Assembly: GCF_000719135.1 (NCBI RefSeq)
Contig: NZ_JOEK01000009.1
Coordinates: 434,001-498,000, forward strand
DNA: 64,000 bases
Direction: 5' to 3'
Origin: Streptomyces avicenniae
GTDB lineage: Bacteria > Actinomycetota > Actinomycetes > Streptomycetales > Streptomycetaceae
Shown: piece by piece, positions 1 to 7,590 of the stretch
Layout of the letters: every line of letters starts with the position of its first letter
How positions within the stretch are numbered: the stretch's first letter is position 1
Notes under the pieces: generated by a model
Seen by the model: only the letters and a program-made list of their open reading frames with translations
The model's database searches: none
Told to the model about the DNA's origin: nothing
Translations under genes and position numbers: made by a program

Positions 1-558
1 GAGGGCGCGCGCGTAGGCCGCGTCGTCCGGCCGGGCCGTGGCGAGGACGCGCAGCCCGGCGCGGGACGCCAACTGCACGGTGAACGAGCCGACTCCGCCG
101 GTGGCGCCGATGACCAGCACGGTCCGTCCCGCGCCCGGCCCCAGCGCGTCCACGACGCACTCGCCGGTGAGCGCGGTGGAGACGAGCGCGGCGGCGCGCG
201 CGGGGTCGAGGCCCGCGGGGCGCCGGGCGACGGCGGGGCCCTCGGCGACCGTCGTGTACTCGGCGAGGGTGCCGGGGTGGAAGTGCGTGTGGGCGAGGAC
301 CGGATCCCCGGCCGCGTAGCCGGTGACGTCCGCGCCGACCGCCGCCACGACGCCCGAGGCGTCCATCCCCACGACGAACGGGTGCGCGACGGGGAACACG
401 TCACGCATCGCGCCGACGACGAGCGCCGCGTCGAGCGGGTTGAGCGCGGCGGCCTCGACGCGGATCAGGATCTCGCGCGGGCCGGGGACGGGGGTCGGCA
501 CGTCGGTGACGACGAGCTGTTCCAGGGGGCCGTACGACGGGGCGACGAGGGCCTTCAT
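1..558 (-). CDS. NADP-dependent quinone-oxidoreductase-like enzyme, C-terminus outside window
   Basis: Medium-chain dehydrogenase/reductase of the quinone oxidoreductase type, expected to reduce a carbonyl or enone with NADPH in the cytosol. The visible 186 codons begin MKALVAPSYGP and contain the GroES-like fold (around residues 30-100) and the start of the Rossmann fold with GATGGVGS near residue 150. The usual zinc-ligand GHE is replaced by GMDASG, which points to a zinc-free member. The ATG at 558 follows GTGAGGAG. The coding region continues past base 1, so the 3' end is missing because of the window edge. Substrate is unknown. The family is clear; the specific reaction is inference. Confidence 0.85.
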   Translation of the reverse strand, partial: MKALVAPSYGPLEQLVVTDVPTPVPGPREILIRVEAAALNPLDAALVVGAMRDVFPVAHPFVVGMDASGVVAAVGADVTGYAAGDPVLAHTHFHPGTLAEYTTVAEGPAVARRPAGLDPARAAALVSTALTGECVVDALGPGAGRTVLVIGATGGVGSFTVQLASRAGLRVLATARPDDAAYARAL

Positions 559-702
559 CGCGTCTGATCTCCTCACGGGGGACGGGCGGTTCGCGTCCCA
601 GCCTCCCTGCCGCGCCCTCCTCGGCGGACTGCTCTTCCGAGCGGCGTGACCCGCCCGGAAGGACAGGGCAGGGGGCGGGCCGTGCGCCGTAGGATCGCCG
701 CC

Positions 703-1977
703 ATGGACCTCCGCCACGGGTCGGATCCGGCGCACACCCTGGCGTCGGCCCTCACGCTCCTGCGGGCCACGCCGGGCGCGACGCTGGGGCGTCTGTCCGA
801 CGTGCTGGCCGAGACGCTGCCCCACCGCGCGCTCGCCACCCTCACCGGTGACTGCGCGCGCTCCCCGATGCGCACGCACGGCGAACCGTCCCTGGCCGGG
901 CGGGTGTCGAGCGCCGAACTCGCGCGGATCGCGGGCTCGGTGAGGGTCGGTGCCCCTTTCGCGGGGCCCGCGGTGTTCGCCGGTGCCGTGCGGCCGGTGC
1001 TGGGCGCCGCGTCGGCGCCCCCCGGGGCGTCCGGTGCGCTGCTCGTCGTCGTCCCCGAGGACGACGCGGCCCTGACGGAGGCGGTGCGGCGGCACGTCCA
1101 GCAGTTGTGGGACCTGACGTGCCTGCACCTGTCCGGGTACGCCGCCCACGCCCACCCGGAGCCGCTCGCGGGGAGCCGTGTCGCGGCCGGGGAACGTGCC
1201 CGCGTCCTCGCCGAGTTGACCGACGCGCACTCGGCCGCCCTCACCGCGATCCTCGGCGCGCTGCGCTCCCGCGCGCTGGACGACGCCGCGGCCAGGAGCG
1301 CGGCCACCGACCTCGCCGTCTCGGCGCTGGTGGAGCTGCGCGCGGCGGGCGGGCTGGACCGGGTGCTGAGCGAGGAGACGGCGGGAGAGGCGTTCGCGCG
1401 GCTCACCGAGCGGCTGCGCGCGCTCGTCCGGCACAGCGGCGCGGTGCTGGAGTTGGTGCCGCCGGAGCAGGAGGGACGTGCGCTGCCGGGCGACGTCGCG
1501 CACGCCGCGCGTGCGGTGGCACGGGGGGTGGTGCTGGTGATGCTGGAGCAGGACGGCGTGCGGCGCGTCCGCGTGGCGTGGCACACCGGCGGCGACCGGC
1601 TCCGCGTCGATCTGCGGGACGACGGCCCCGGCACGCTCGCCCCCGACGCGCTGGCCGTGCACCGCCTGGCGGACCGGGTGGGCGCGCTCGGCGGGACGCT
1701 GGCGGTGGACGCGGCCCGTGGCTGGGGCAGCACGGTCACGGCGACGCTGCCGCTGGGCGCGTCGGCGCCGCTGCCCGTCCATCCCTTGGACGCGCTCAAT
1801 CCGCGCGAGTCACAGGTGCTCGACCACCTGACGCGCGGGCACCGCAACCGGCGGATCGCCGAGGAGCTGGGCATCAGCGAGCACACGGTGAAGTTCCATG
1901 TGCGGAACATCCTGGAGAAGCTGTCCGTCGGCTCGCGCGGGGAGGCGGCGGCCCTGGCGCGGGATCACGCGCGGTAG
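703..1977 (+). CDS. LuxR-family regulator with a histidine-kinase-like ATPase region
   Basis: Transcription regulator of 424 residues from the ATG at 703; an upstream in-frame ATG at 646 adds only 19 arginine-rich residues, so I prefer 703. The C-terminal 60 residues are a GerE/LuxR helix-turn-helix (LNPRESQVLDHL, then RIAEELGISEHTVKFHVRN). Just before it, DLRDDGPG and a glycine-rich stretch resemble the HATPase of NarL-partner sensor kinases, and the N-terminal half looks like a degenerate GAF/sensor module. It therefore resembles a sensor kinase C-terminus fused to its DNA-binding output. The input signal is unknown. Its 3' end overlaps the convergent LysR gene by 13 bp. Confidence 0.85.
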   Translation: MDLRHGSDPAHTLASALTLLRATPGATLGRLSDVLAETLPHRALATLTGDCARSPMRTHGEPSLAGRVSSAELARIAGSVRVGAPFAGPAVFAGAVRPVLGAASAPPGASGALLVVVPEDDAALTEAVRRHVQQLWDLTCLHLSGYAAHAHPEPLAGSRVAAGERARVLAELTDAHSAALTAILGALRSRALDDAAARSAATDLAVSALVELRAAGGLDRVLSEETAGEAFARLTERLRALVRHSGAVLELVPPEQEGRALPGDVAHAARAVARGVVLVMLEQDGVRRVRVAWHTGGDRLRVDLRDDGPGTLAPDALAVHRLADRVGALGGTLAVDAARGWGSTVTATLPLGASAPLPVHPLDALNPRESQVLDHLTRGHRNRRIAEELGISEHTVKFHVRNILEKLSVGSRGEAAALARDHAR

Positions 1978-2927
1978 GCAGGGCGGGCGGGGATCGCGGG
2001 GACGGGCGCGCGCGGCGGCGCGGGTCTCGGCGTGCGACGGAACTCCTCGTCCAGGAACCGCGCGAGCAGGGCGAGTTGGGGCGTGGCGCGGTCGGTCCGC
2101 CAGACGAGGCCGAGCCGGGACGGCTCGTCGAGGCCGCGCACCGCGAGGTAGTCCACGTCGCTGCGCAGGGCGCGCTCGGCCAGCGGACGGCACACCAGCA
2201 TGCCGTGCCCGCCCGCCGCCACGAGGGCGAGCCCCTCCTGCACGGTCGTGATCCCGGCGGTGGACCGGATGACCGCGCCGCCCGGCGTGCTCCTGGGCAC
2301 CCGCGCGGCCATCCAGTAGTCCGGGGCGTCGCCGACCGGGTGCACGAGGTCCAGGCTCGCCAGCTGCTCGACGTGCACGTGGCCAGGGGCGGCCAGGGGG
2401 TGTGTGGAGGCGAGGGCCAGCAGCCGGTCCTGCGGCGGGAAGCGGAAGCCGACCGTCAGCTCCGGTTCCCTGACGGGCAGTTCGGCCACGGCGGCGTCGA
2501 TCCGGCCGTCGAGCACGGCCGAGAAGGGCGAGCCGAGCGGGATCTCGCTCATGGCCGACGTCACGTCGTGGTCCTGCCGCAGGCGGCGGAACGCCTCCGC
2601 GACCTCCTCGTAGACGCTCCCGTGGAAGCCGACGCGCAGCTGGAGCAGGGCGCCGCGGCCCGCCCGTTCACGCGCCTGGGCGAGGACCGTGGACAGCGTC
2701 TCGTACGCCGGGCGCACCTCGCCGACGAACTGGGCGCCGAACCGGCTGAGCGCCACGCTCCGGCTGGTGCGCTCGACGAGCCGGACGCCGACGCGGCGTT
2801 CGAGCGAGCTGACGAGCTGGCTGACGCGGCTCTGCGAACAGCCGAGCCGGGCGGCCGTCCGGCCGAAGTGCAGCTCCTCGGCCAGGGCGAGCAGGCACTC
2901 GATCTCCTGGACGTGGATCTGGTTCAT
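1965..2927 (-). CDS. LysR-family transcriptional regulator
   Basis: LysR-type regulator of 320 residues. The N-terminal winged helix-turn-helix is typical (ECLLALAEELHFGRTAARLGCSQSRVSQ, residues about 9-36, read in pieces), and the rest is the two-lobed periplasmic-binding-like effector domain. The ATG at 2927 has a strong GGGAGGA ribosome site six bases upstream and sits within a longer open frame that should be ignored. It is divergent from the MFS pump at 3025 with only 97 bp between starts. Such an arrangement usually means the regulator controls the transporter and itself. A T-N11-A site lies between them. Effector unknown. Confidence 0.92.
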   Translation of the reverse strand: MNQIHVQEIECLLALAEELHFGRTAARLGCSQSRVSQLVSSLERRVGVRLVERTSRSVALSRFGAQFVGEVRPAYETLSTVLAQARERAGRGALLQLRVGFHGSVYEEVAEAFRRLRQDHDVTSAMSEIPLGSPFSAVLDGRIDAAVAELPVREPELTVGFRFPPQDRLLALASTHPLAAPGHVHVEQLASLDLVHPVGDAPDYWMAARVPRSTPGGAVIRSTAGITTVQEGLALVAAGGHGMLVCRPLAERALRSDVDYLAVRGLDEPSRLGLVWRTDRATPQLALLARFLDEEFRRTPRPAPPRAPVPAIPARPAYRA

Positions 2928-2948
2928 CGGTCCTCCCGGCGCCGCCCG

Positions 2949-2969
2949 TCGATCAGTCCAGCTCATCGA
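2949..2969. promoter_or_regulatory. LysR-type T-N11-A operator candidate
   Basis: The 97-bp gap between the divergent LysR and MFS starts holds TCGAT, 11 bases, then ATCGA. This is an inverted repeat with exactly the T-N11-A geometry recognised by LysR-type regulators. It lies 22 bp upstream of the regulator start and 56 bp upstream of the transporter start. The match is visible in the sequence; binding is inferred. Confidence 0.55.
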
Positions 2970-3024
2970 ACCGTGAGAAGTTCGTCGTTGTTCCCGGGCC
3001 AGGGCCGGCTGTTGGGTTGGACCC

Positions 3025-4254
3025 ATGAGCACCCCGACGCAGGAAGACCACGGCGCCGCCCGCGCGGCGCGCACCACGGCGCGGCGATGGACGGCGGTCG
3101 CGACGCTCGCGCTCAGCACGTTCGTGGTCGTGACGTCCGAGATGCTGCCGGTCGGCGTGCTGACCCCGATGGCCGACGGGCTCGGGATCTCGCCGGGCAC
3201 GGCGGGCTTCAGCCTGGGCATCACGGGGGTCGTGACCGCCGTCACCGCGCCCGCGGTGCCGCGGCTCCTGGGGGCGTTCGACCGGCGGACGGTGCTGGCC
3301 GTCGCCATGGTGGTGCTTGCGGCGGGCAACGTCCTGACCGCCGTGGCGCAAGGATTCGGCCTGCTGGTCGTCGCGCGGATCGTCCTCGGGGTCGGGATGG
3401 GGGTGGTGTGGGGGCTGTCGGCCGCCGTGGCGACGCGGCTCGTGGCGCCGCGTGACGCCGCGCTGGCGGTGTCCGTGACGATCGGCGGCGTCGCGGCGGC
3501 CTCGGTCGCGGGTGTGCCGCTGGGCACGCTGGTCAGCAACGGGTTCGGCTGGCGCGCGGCGTTCGTGACGCTGTCCGTCGCGGCCGTGGCGCTCGCCGCC
3601 GGGCTGCGCGCGGCGCTGCCGCGTCTGCCCCGACCGGCTGCGCCGGACGGCGGGGACGGCGGGGTGGGCCGGGAGGCGCGTGAACCGCTGCTGCGCACCG
3701 CGCCGGTGGCCGTCGGGCTCACGCTGGTGGCCTTCCTCGTCACCGCGCACTTCGGCGCCTACACGTACGTGCGGCCCGTCCTCGAAGAGCGCGCCGGGAT
3801 GTCGGCGGGGACGGTGGCCCTGGTCCTGCTGGTCTACGGACTCTGCGGGCTGGTCGGCAACTTCGCCGCCGGTGCCCTCGCCGCGCGCCGCGCCCGCCGT
3901 ACGGTGCTGGGCCTGGCGGCGGGCGTCTGCGCGGCCCTCGTGCTGCTCGCGTCCTTCGGGAGCGTCGCCCGGGTCACGGTGGCCGGTGTCGCGCTGTGGG
4001 GTCTGGCGTACGGCGGGCTGTCGGTGGCGGGGCAGATCTGGATGACGCGGGCCGCGCCGCGCCGGGTCGAGCAGGTCTCGGGGATCTACGTGGGGGTGTT
4101 CACCGGCGCCATCGCCCTGGGCGCCTTCCTCGGCGGCACGGTCGTGGAGGCGGCGGGCGTCACGCCCCTGCTGTGGGGCGCCGCCGCGCTGGCGGCTGTG
4201 GCGTGCGCCGTGGGGGCGCTGGGCGCGGGGCCTGACGACGGCACGCGGGCCTGA
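3025..4254 (+). CDS. MFS efflux transporter, DHA1 AraJ/SotB-like
   Basis: Twelve-helix major facilitator of 409 residues in the cytoplasmic membrane. The first helix carries SEMLPVGVLTPMADGLGIS, a signature of the drug:H+ antiporter-1 AraJ/SotB branch, which exports sugars, nucleosides or small drugs. The loop 2-3 motif is weak (GAFDRRTVL), and RIVLGVGMGVVWG fits helix 4. A central hydrophilic loop around residues 210-225 separates the two halves. It is divergent from the LysR gene and probably under its control. The exported compound cannot be told from sequence. Confidence 0.9.
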   Translation: MSTPTQEDHGAARAARTTARRWTAVATLALSTFVVVTSEMLPVGVLTPMADGLGISPGTAGFSLGITGVVTAVTAPAVPRLLGAFDRRTVLAVAMVVLAAGNVLTAVAQGFGLLVVARIVLGVGMGVVWGLSAAVATRLVAPRDAALAVSVTIGGVAAASVAGVPLGTLVSNGFGWRAAFVTLSVAAVALAAGLRAALPRLPRPAAPDGGDGGVGREAREPLLRTAPVAVGLTLVAFLVTAHFGAYTYVRPVLEERAGMSAGTVALVLLVYGLCGLVGNFAAGALAARRARRTVLGLAAGVCAALVLLASFGSVARVTVAGVALWGLAYGGLSVAGQIWMTRAAPRRVEQVSGIYVGVFTGAIALGAFLGGTVVEAAGVTPLLWGAAALAAVACAVGALGAGPDDGTRA

Positions 4255-4258
4255 TCGG

Positions 4259-4852
4259 TCACGTCAGCCGGTCGAGGACGCGCTCGCGCAGCGCCGGGTC
4301 CACGCCGTGGTCGGCCAGGGCCTGGCGGAGGAGGGGGAGGTCCGCGCCGTGCGAGCGGAGGTGTTCCAGCAGCGGCGCGCGCCGGTCGGGGCGGTCGCGG
4401 ACGATCTCGGTCACCAGCCGGAGTTCCAGGCGGACCGCCTGGACGACGTGCTGCCCGAGGGGCACGGGCACGGAGTGCTTCCACGGGCCGGGCCCGGCGC
4501 ATTCGGCGGTGTCGATGTCCGTCGGGCCCTCGACGGTGCTGAACTCCACGGCGATTCCCTGCACCTCGAACCGGGTGAAGTACTGCCGGGCGTCCGGCAG
4601 CCAGACCGGCGGGGCCGGGCAGGGGAGGCCGGACAGCGCGGCGGCGGCCACGTCCACGTCGCTCCGGTCGGCCACCAGGACGTCCACGTCACCGGCGGAC
4701 GTGCGGACGCCCTGCGCCAGGGCCGCGCCGGTGCCGACCAGCCGCATGTCGAACCGTGGGGCGGCCCGGCCGATCCGGTCGAGCACCGCCGTGAGCACGC
4801 GCTCCAGCGCGGCGCGGTCCGTGAGCCCGTGTGTCGTGCCGTCCGCACCCAT
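4259..4852 (-). CDS. Nucleotidyltransferase-fold protein, unknown substrate
   Basis: A 197-residue protein with the pattern of a small nucleotidyltransferase: VGTGAALAQGV then GDVDVLVADRSDVD around residues 40-70. Family members normally show G-S followed by an Asp-x-Asp; here the Ser is replaced (GTGAA), while the DVDV acid pair remains. The rest (EFSTVEGPTDIDTAE, later a helical tail ERVLDRLT) resembles hypothetical actinobacterial nucleotidyltransferases. Its stop lies four bases beyond the convergent MFS stop. Activity is uncertain because of the altered motif; a purely structural or binding role is possible. Confidence 0.65.
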   Translation of the reverse strand: MGADGTTHGLTDRAALERVLTAVLDRIGRAAPRFDMRLVGTGAALAQGVRTSAGDVDVLVADRSDVDVAAAALSGLPCPAPPVWLPDARQYFTRFEVQGIAVEFSTVEGPTDIDTAECAGPGPWKHSVPVPLGQHVVQAVRLELRLVTEIVRDRPDRRAPLLEHLRSHGADLPLLRQALADHGVDPALRERVLDRLT

Positions 4853-4938
4853 GAGGCGACCCTATGACGAACAGCCGTGCGGTGCAGCGCGGTTGACGCC
4901 CGGCGCTCGCCGTCCCCACGCTCGGATAACCTCCGTGC

Positions 4939-5232
4939 ATGGATGAATACACTCCGTTGCGCGGATTGGTGAGGCTCGGCCCCTGGGACGCCATGCCGAT
5001 CCCCGACGCCGGTGAGCAGTTGCAGGCCGTCGCCCGGCGCGTGGCCGACTCCCGCGAGGAGATCGCCCTGACGGACTCGGACGGCCGGATCGTCGCCGTC
5101 GTCATCAGCCTGCCGAAGCTGGAGGACCTGGAGGAGAACCTCTCCCTCGCGCGCAACGAGATCGACCGGCGCGACGGCAAGGAACTCACGTCGCACGAGG
5201 ACTTCATGAAAGAACTCAGGGGCGGCGCATGA
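4939..5232 (+). CDS. Phd/YefM-type antitoxin
   Basis: Small acidic protein of 97 residues that should neutralise the toxin encoded next and repress their shared promoter. The core IPDAGEQLQAVARRVADSREEIALTDSDGRIVAVVIS matches the Phd/YefM fold (strand-helix-helix-strand-strand), and the acidic C-terminal helix ending HEDFMKELRGG is the expected toxin-wrapping tail. Its stop overlaps the toxin start (ATGA at 5229). GATAAC at 4925-4930 ends eight bases before the ATG, and no Shine-Dalgarno is present, which suggests a leaderless transcript. Confidence 0.85.
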   Translation: MDEYTPLRGLVRLGPWDAMPIPDAGEQLQAVARRVADSREEIALTDSDGRIVAVVISLPKLEDLEENLSLARNEIDRRDGKELTSHEDFMKELRGGA

Positions 5233-5483
5233 GCGCGGTGCAGTGGGCCGACCCGGCGAAGCGTTCGTTCGCCCGGTTCCAGAAGGACGATCCCCGGGGC
5301 GCCGACCTGTTGCTCGACAGCATCAACCTTCTGGCGAAGAACCCGCAGCCCGCCGGGGCGCACTCGTACGGAGGCGATGAGTTCCGCATCCACGTCGGCC
5401 TCTACCGCGTGCTCTACCGCATCGTCAGCCGGAACCCGCTGATCCTGGCGGTCGAGCACATCGGACGGGCCAACACCGCTTGA
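5229..5483 (+). CDS. RelE/ParE-superfamily toxin
   Basis: An 84-residue basic protein of the RelE/ParE fold. It starts VQWADPAKRSFARF, passes through FRIHVGLYRVLYRI (the conserved third-fourth strand) and ends with AVEHIGRAN, the usual C-terminal His/Arg motif of RelE-like ribosome-dependent mRNA interferases. The four-base overlap with the antitoxin gene indicates translational coupling. RelE rather than ParE is suggested by the terminal HIGR motif, but the two cannot be separated with certainty by eye. A weak hairpin follows at 5530. Confidence 0.85.
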   Translation: MSAVQWADPAKRSFARFQKDDPRGADLLLDSINLLAKNPQPAGAHSYGGDEFRIHVGLYRVLYRIVSRNPLILAVEHIGRANTA

Positions 5484-5529
5484 CGACGGAGAGGCCGCGG
5501 CAGCGCGCGGGACCGGTGACGGGCGGGGG

Positions 5530-5549
5530 CGCCGGGCCCGTACCCGGCG
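5530..5549 (+). terminator. Short GC hairpin after the toxin-antitoxin pair
   Basis: CGCCGGG and CCCGGCG pair across a six-base loop, 46 bp after the toxin stop. There is no T-run, which is usual in this genome. It is a plausible but modest terminator. Confidence 0.45.
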
Positions 5550-5702
5550 TGGGGACCGGAGTGTGGTCACTGCACGGCGGCGCGTGCCCTCGTGTGGTGA
5601 ACCAGGCTTCCACGCACCCCCGTTGACGGCCCGCTCGGCACGTCCCCGCGTACCGGGGACATCTCCGGTCGGTCTCGGTTCAGGGGTGGGTGAAAAAACA
5701 GC

Positions 5703-5721
5703 TTAGGCATGCCTTACCTTA
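5703..5721. promoter_or_regulatory. Iron box (DmdR/IdeR type) on the importer promoter
   Basis: TTAGGCATGCCTTACCTTA matches the actinobacterial iron-box consensus (TTAGGTTAGGCTAACCTAA-like) at about 13 of 19 positions, including both ends. Its 3' half contains TACCTT (5715-5720), a possible -10 element ending seven bases before the GTG at 5728. An iron-loaded DtxR-family repressor bound here would cover the promoter of the siderophore importer. The site is read directly; the regulator is not in the window. Confidence 0.8.
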
Positions 5722-5727
5722 GTCCCC

Positions 5728-6594
5728 GTGACAGTGAACTCAGCGTCCGCCGCGTCGGCGGCGATGCGCGCGGACGGCGTCCGGGCGGGCTACCGCGGCA
5801 CGGACGTCGTGCACGACGCGTCGGTCCGGCTGACCGCCGGACGCGTGACCGCCCTCATAGGCCCCAACGGCAGCGGCAAGTCCACGCTGCTGCGCACCAT
5901 GGCCGCCCTCCACCCCGCCACGGCGGGACGGATCGACCTCGGCGGCGGGACGGCCGTCCGCGATCTCGCGCCCAAGGAACTCGCGCGCCGTCTCACCCTG
6001 CTGTCACAGGCACGCCCCACCCCCGGCGGCGTGACCGTGCGCGAGGTGGTCGAGTACGGCCGCCACCCGTACCGTCCGCGCTGGGGGCCGGGGGACACCG
6101 AGGGGCCCGAGGTCGTGCGGCGCGTCATGGAGATGACCGGCGTCACCGACCTCGCGCCGCGCCCCGTGGACAGCCTCTCCGGCGGGCAGCTCCAGCGCGT
6201 GTGGCTCGCGAGCTGCCTCGCGCAGGACACGCCCGTCCTGCTGCTCGACGAGCCGACCACCTTCCTCGACCTGCGCTACCAGGTCGAACTCCTCGACATC
6301 GTCCGCGACCTGGCCGACGCGCACGGCATCGCCGTCGGCCTCGTCCTGCACGACCTCGACCAGGCCGCCGCGGTCGCCGACGACATCGTGCTGCTGGTCG
6401 GCGGCCGGATCGCCGCCACCGGCACGCCCGCCGAGGTCATGACCGCGAGCCTGCTCACCGCGGCGTACGGCATCGACGTCGATGTCCACCGCGACCCCGA
6501 CTCGGGGCTCGTCCACGCCAGGCCACGCGCCAGGCACCACGGCCGCCTGCGTCAGCCCCGGACCCGTAACACCCCTGAAAGGAACACCCCTTGA
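5728..6594 (+). CDS. Iron-siderophore ABC importer, ATP-binding subunit
   Basis: FecE/FepC-type ATPase of 288 residues that powers ferric-siderophore uptake. Walker A is [11 protein letters not shown] (about residues 46-56), the signature is LSGGQLQRVWLA, Walker B is VLLLDEPTTFLDL, and the switch His lies in VLHDLDQA. The GTG at 5728 has no Shine-Dalgarno but sits seven bases after a -10-like element, so a leaderless message is likely; an alternative ATG at 5764 also lacks a ribosome site. The stop overlaps the TTG start of the binding protein (TTGA), and the permease follows eight bases after that, so all three form one operon. Confidence 0.93.
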   Translation: MTVNSASAASAAMRADGVRAGYRGTDVVHDASVRLTAGRVTALIGPNGSGKSTLLRTMAALHPATAGRIDLGGGTAVRDLAPKELARRLTLLSQARPTPGGVTVREVVEYGRHPYRPRWGPGDTEGPEVVRRVMEMTGVTDLAPRPVDSLSGGQLQRVWLASCLAQDTPVLLLDEPTTFLDLRYQVELLDIVRDLADAHGIAVGLVLHDLDQAAAVADDIVLLVGGRIAATGTPAEVMTASLLTAAYGIDVDVHRDPDSGLVHARPRARHHGRLRQPRTRNTPERNTP

Positions 6595-7583
6595 GACACC
6601 GCGCCGCCCCCGCGCTCGCCACGCTGCTCGCGCTCGCCGCGCTCACCGCCTGCGGCACCACCGAGGACCCGGCCGAGGACGAGGAGTCCGCCCCCGCGGC
6701 GTCGTCCGGCGAGTCCATCACGCTCACCGACGCCCGGGGTGAGGAGATCACCCTCGACGGCCCGGCGGTCCGCGTCGCGGGCACCGAGTGGAACGTCGTG
6801 GAGTACCTGGTCTCGCTCGGCGTCCAGCCCGTCGGCGTCTCCGACGTGGAGGGCTTCGAGACCTGGGACAGCGCGGTCACGCTGGACGACGGCGTCACCG
6901 ACATCGGCACGCGCGGCGAGCCCAGCATGGACACCCTCGCGACGCTCGACCTCGACGCCGTGTTCGCCACCGACGAGATGGTCGATGGCGCGCTGGAGCA
7001 GATCGAGGAGGACGTCCCCGTCATCGTCGTGCCCGGCGGTGACGTGGCGGACCCGATCGGGACCATGTTCGACAACCTCGACCTCGTGGCGCGCGCCACC
7101 GGCACCGAGGACCGCGCGGTCGGGATGCGCGCGGCGTTCGACGAGGCCGTGGCGAACGGGCGCACCGCGCTCGCCGAGGCCGGTGTCGAGGGCGGCACCG
7201 TGGCCTTCGCCGACGGCTACCAGACGGGCGAGACGGTCTCCATACGCCCGTTCGGCCCCGGCTCGCTCATCGGCGGCGTGCTGGCGGAACTCGGCTTCAC
7301 CGACGCGTGGAGCAGCGTGGAGGGCCTGGAGTTCGACCCGGTCTACGGCCTCGGCCAGACCGACGTGGAGGGGCTGACGGCGCTGCCCGAGGACACCGCG
7401 TTCTGGTACATCGGCAACGACAGCGAGGCCGACCCGTTCTCCGAGACGCTGCCCGACAACTCCGTGTGGGCCTCCCTGCCCTTCTCCGCGGACGCGGTCA
7501 GGCTCCCGGACTCCATCTGGATGTTCGGCGGCCCCGCCTCGATGACGCAGTTCATCGACGCGGTCGTGGACGCCGCGAGCTGA
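6591..7583 (+). CDS. Iron-siderophore ABC importer, substrate-binding lipoprotein
   Basis: Cluster-8 (FepB/FhuD-like) solute-binding protein of 330 residues. A short signal sequence ends in the lipobox LTAC with Cys21 as the lipid anchor, so it is tethered outside the membrane. An acidic, Ser-rich linker follows. The core carries VVEYLVSLGVQPVGV and, later, SLIGGVLAELGF, both typical of helical-backbone siderophore receptors. The TTG start is preceded by AAAGGA and overlaps the ATPase stop by four bases. The specific siderophore is unknown, and no siderophore synthetase is nearby. Confidence 0.93.
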   Translation: MRHRAAPALATLLALAALTACGTTEDPAEDEESAPAASSGESITLTDARGEEITLDGPAVRVAGTEWNVVEYLVSLGVQPVGVSDVEGFETWDSAVTLDDGVTDIGTRGEPSMDTLATLDLDAVFATDEMVDGALEQIEEDVPVIVVPGGDVADPIGTMFDNLDLVARATGTEDRAVGMRAAFDEAVANGRTALAEAGVEGGTVAFADGYQTGETVSIRPFGPGSLIGGVLAELGFTDAWSSVEGLEFDPVYGLGQTDVEGLTALPEDTAFWYIGNDSEADPFSETLPDNSVWASLPFSADAVRLPDSIWMFGGPASMTQFIDAVVDAAS

Positions 7584-7590
7584 CCTCGCG

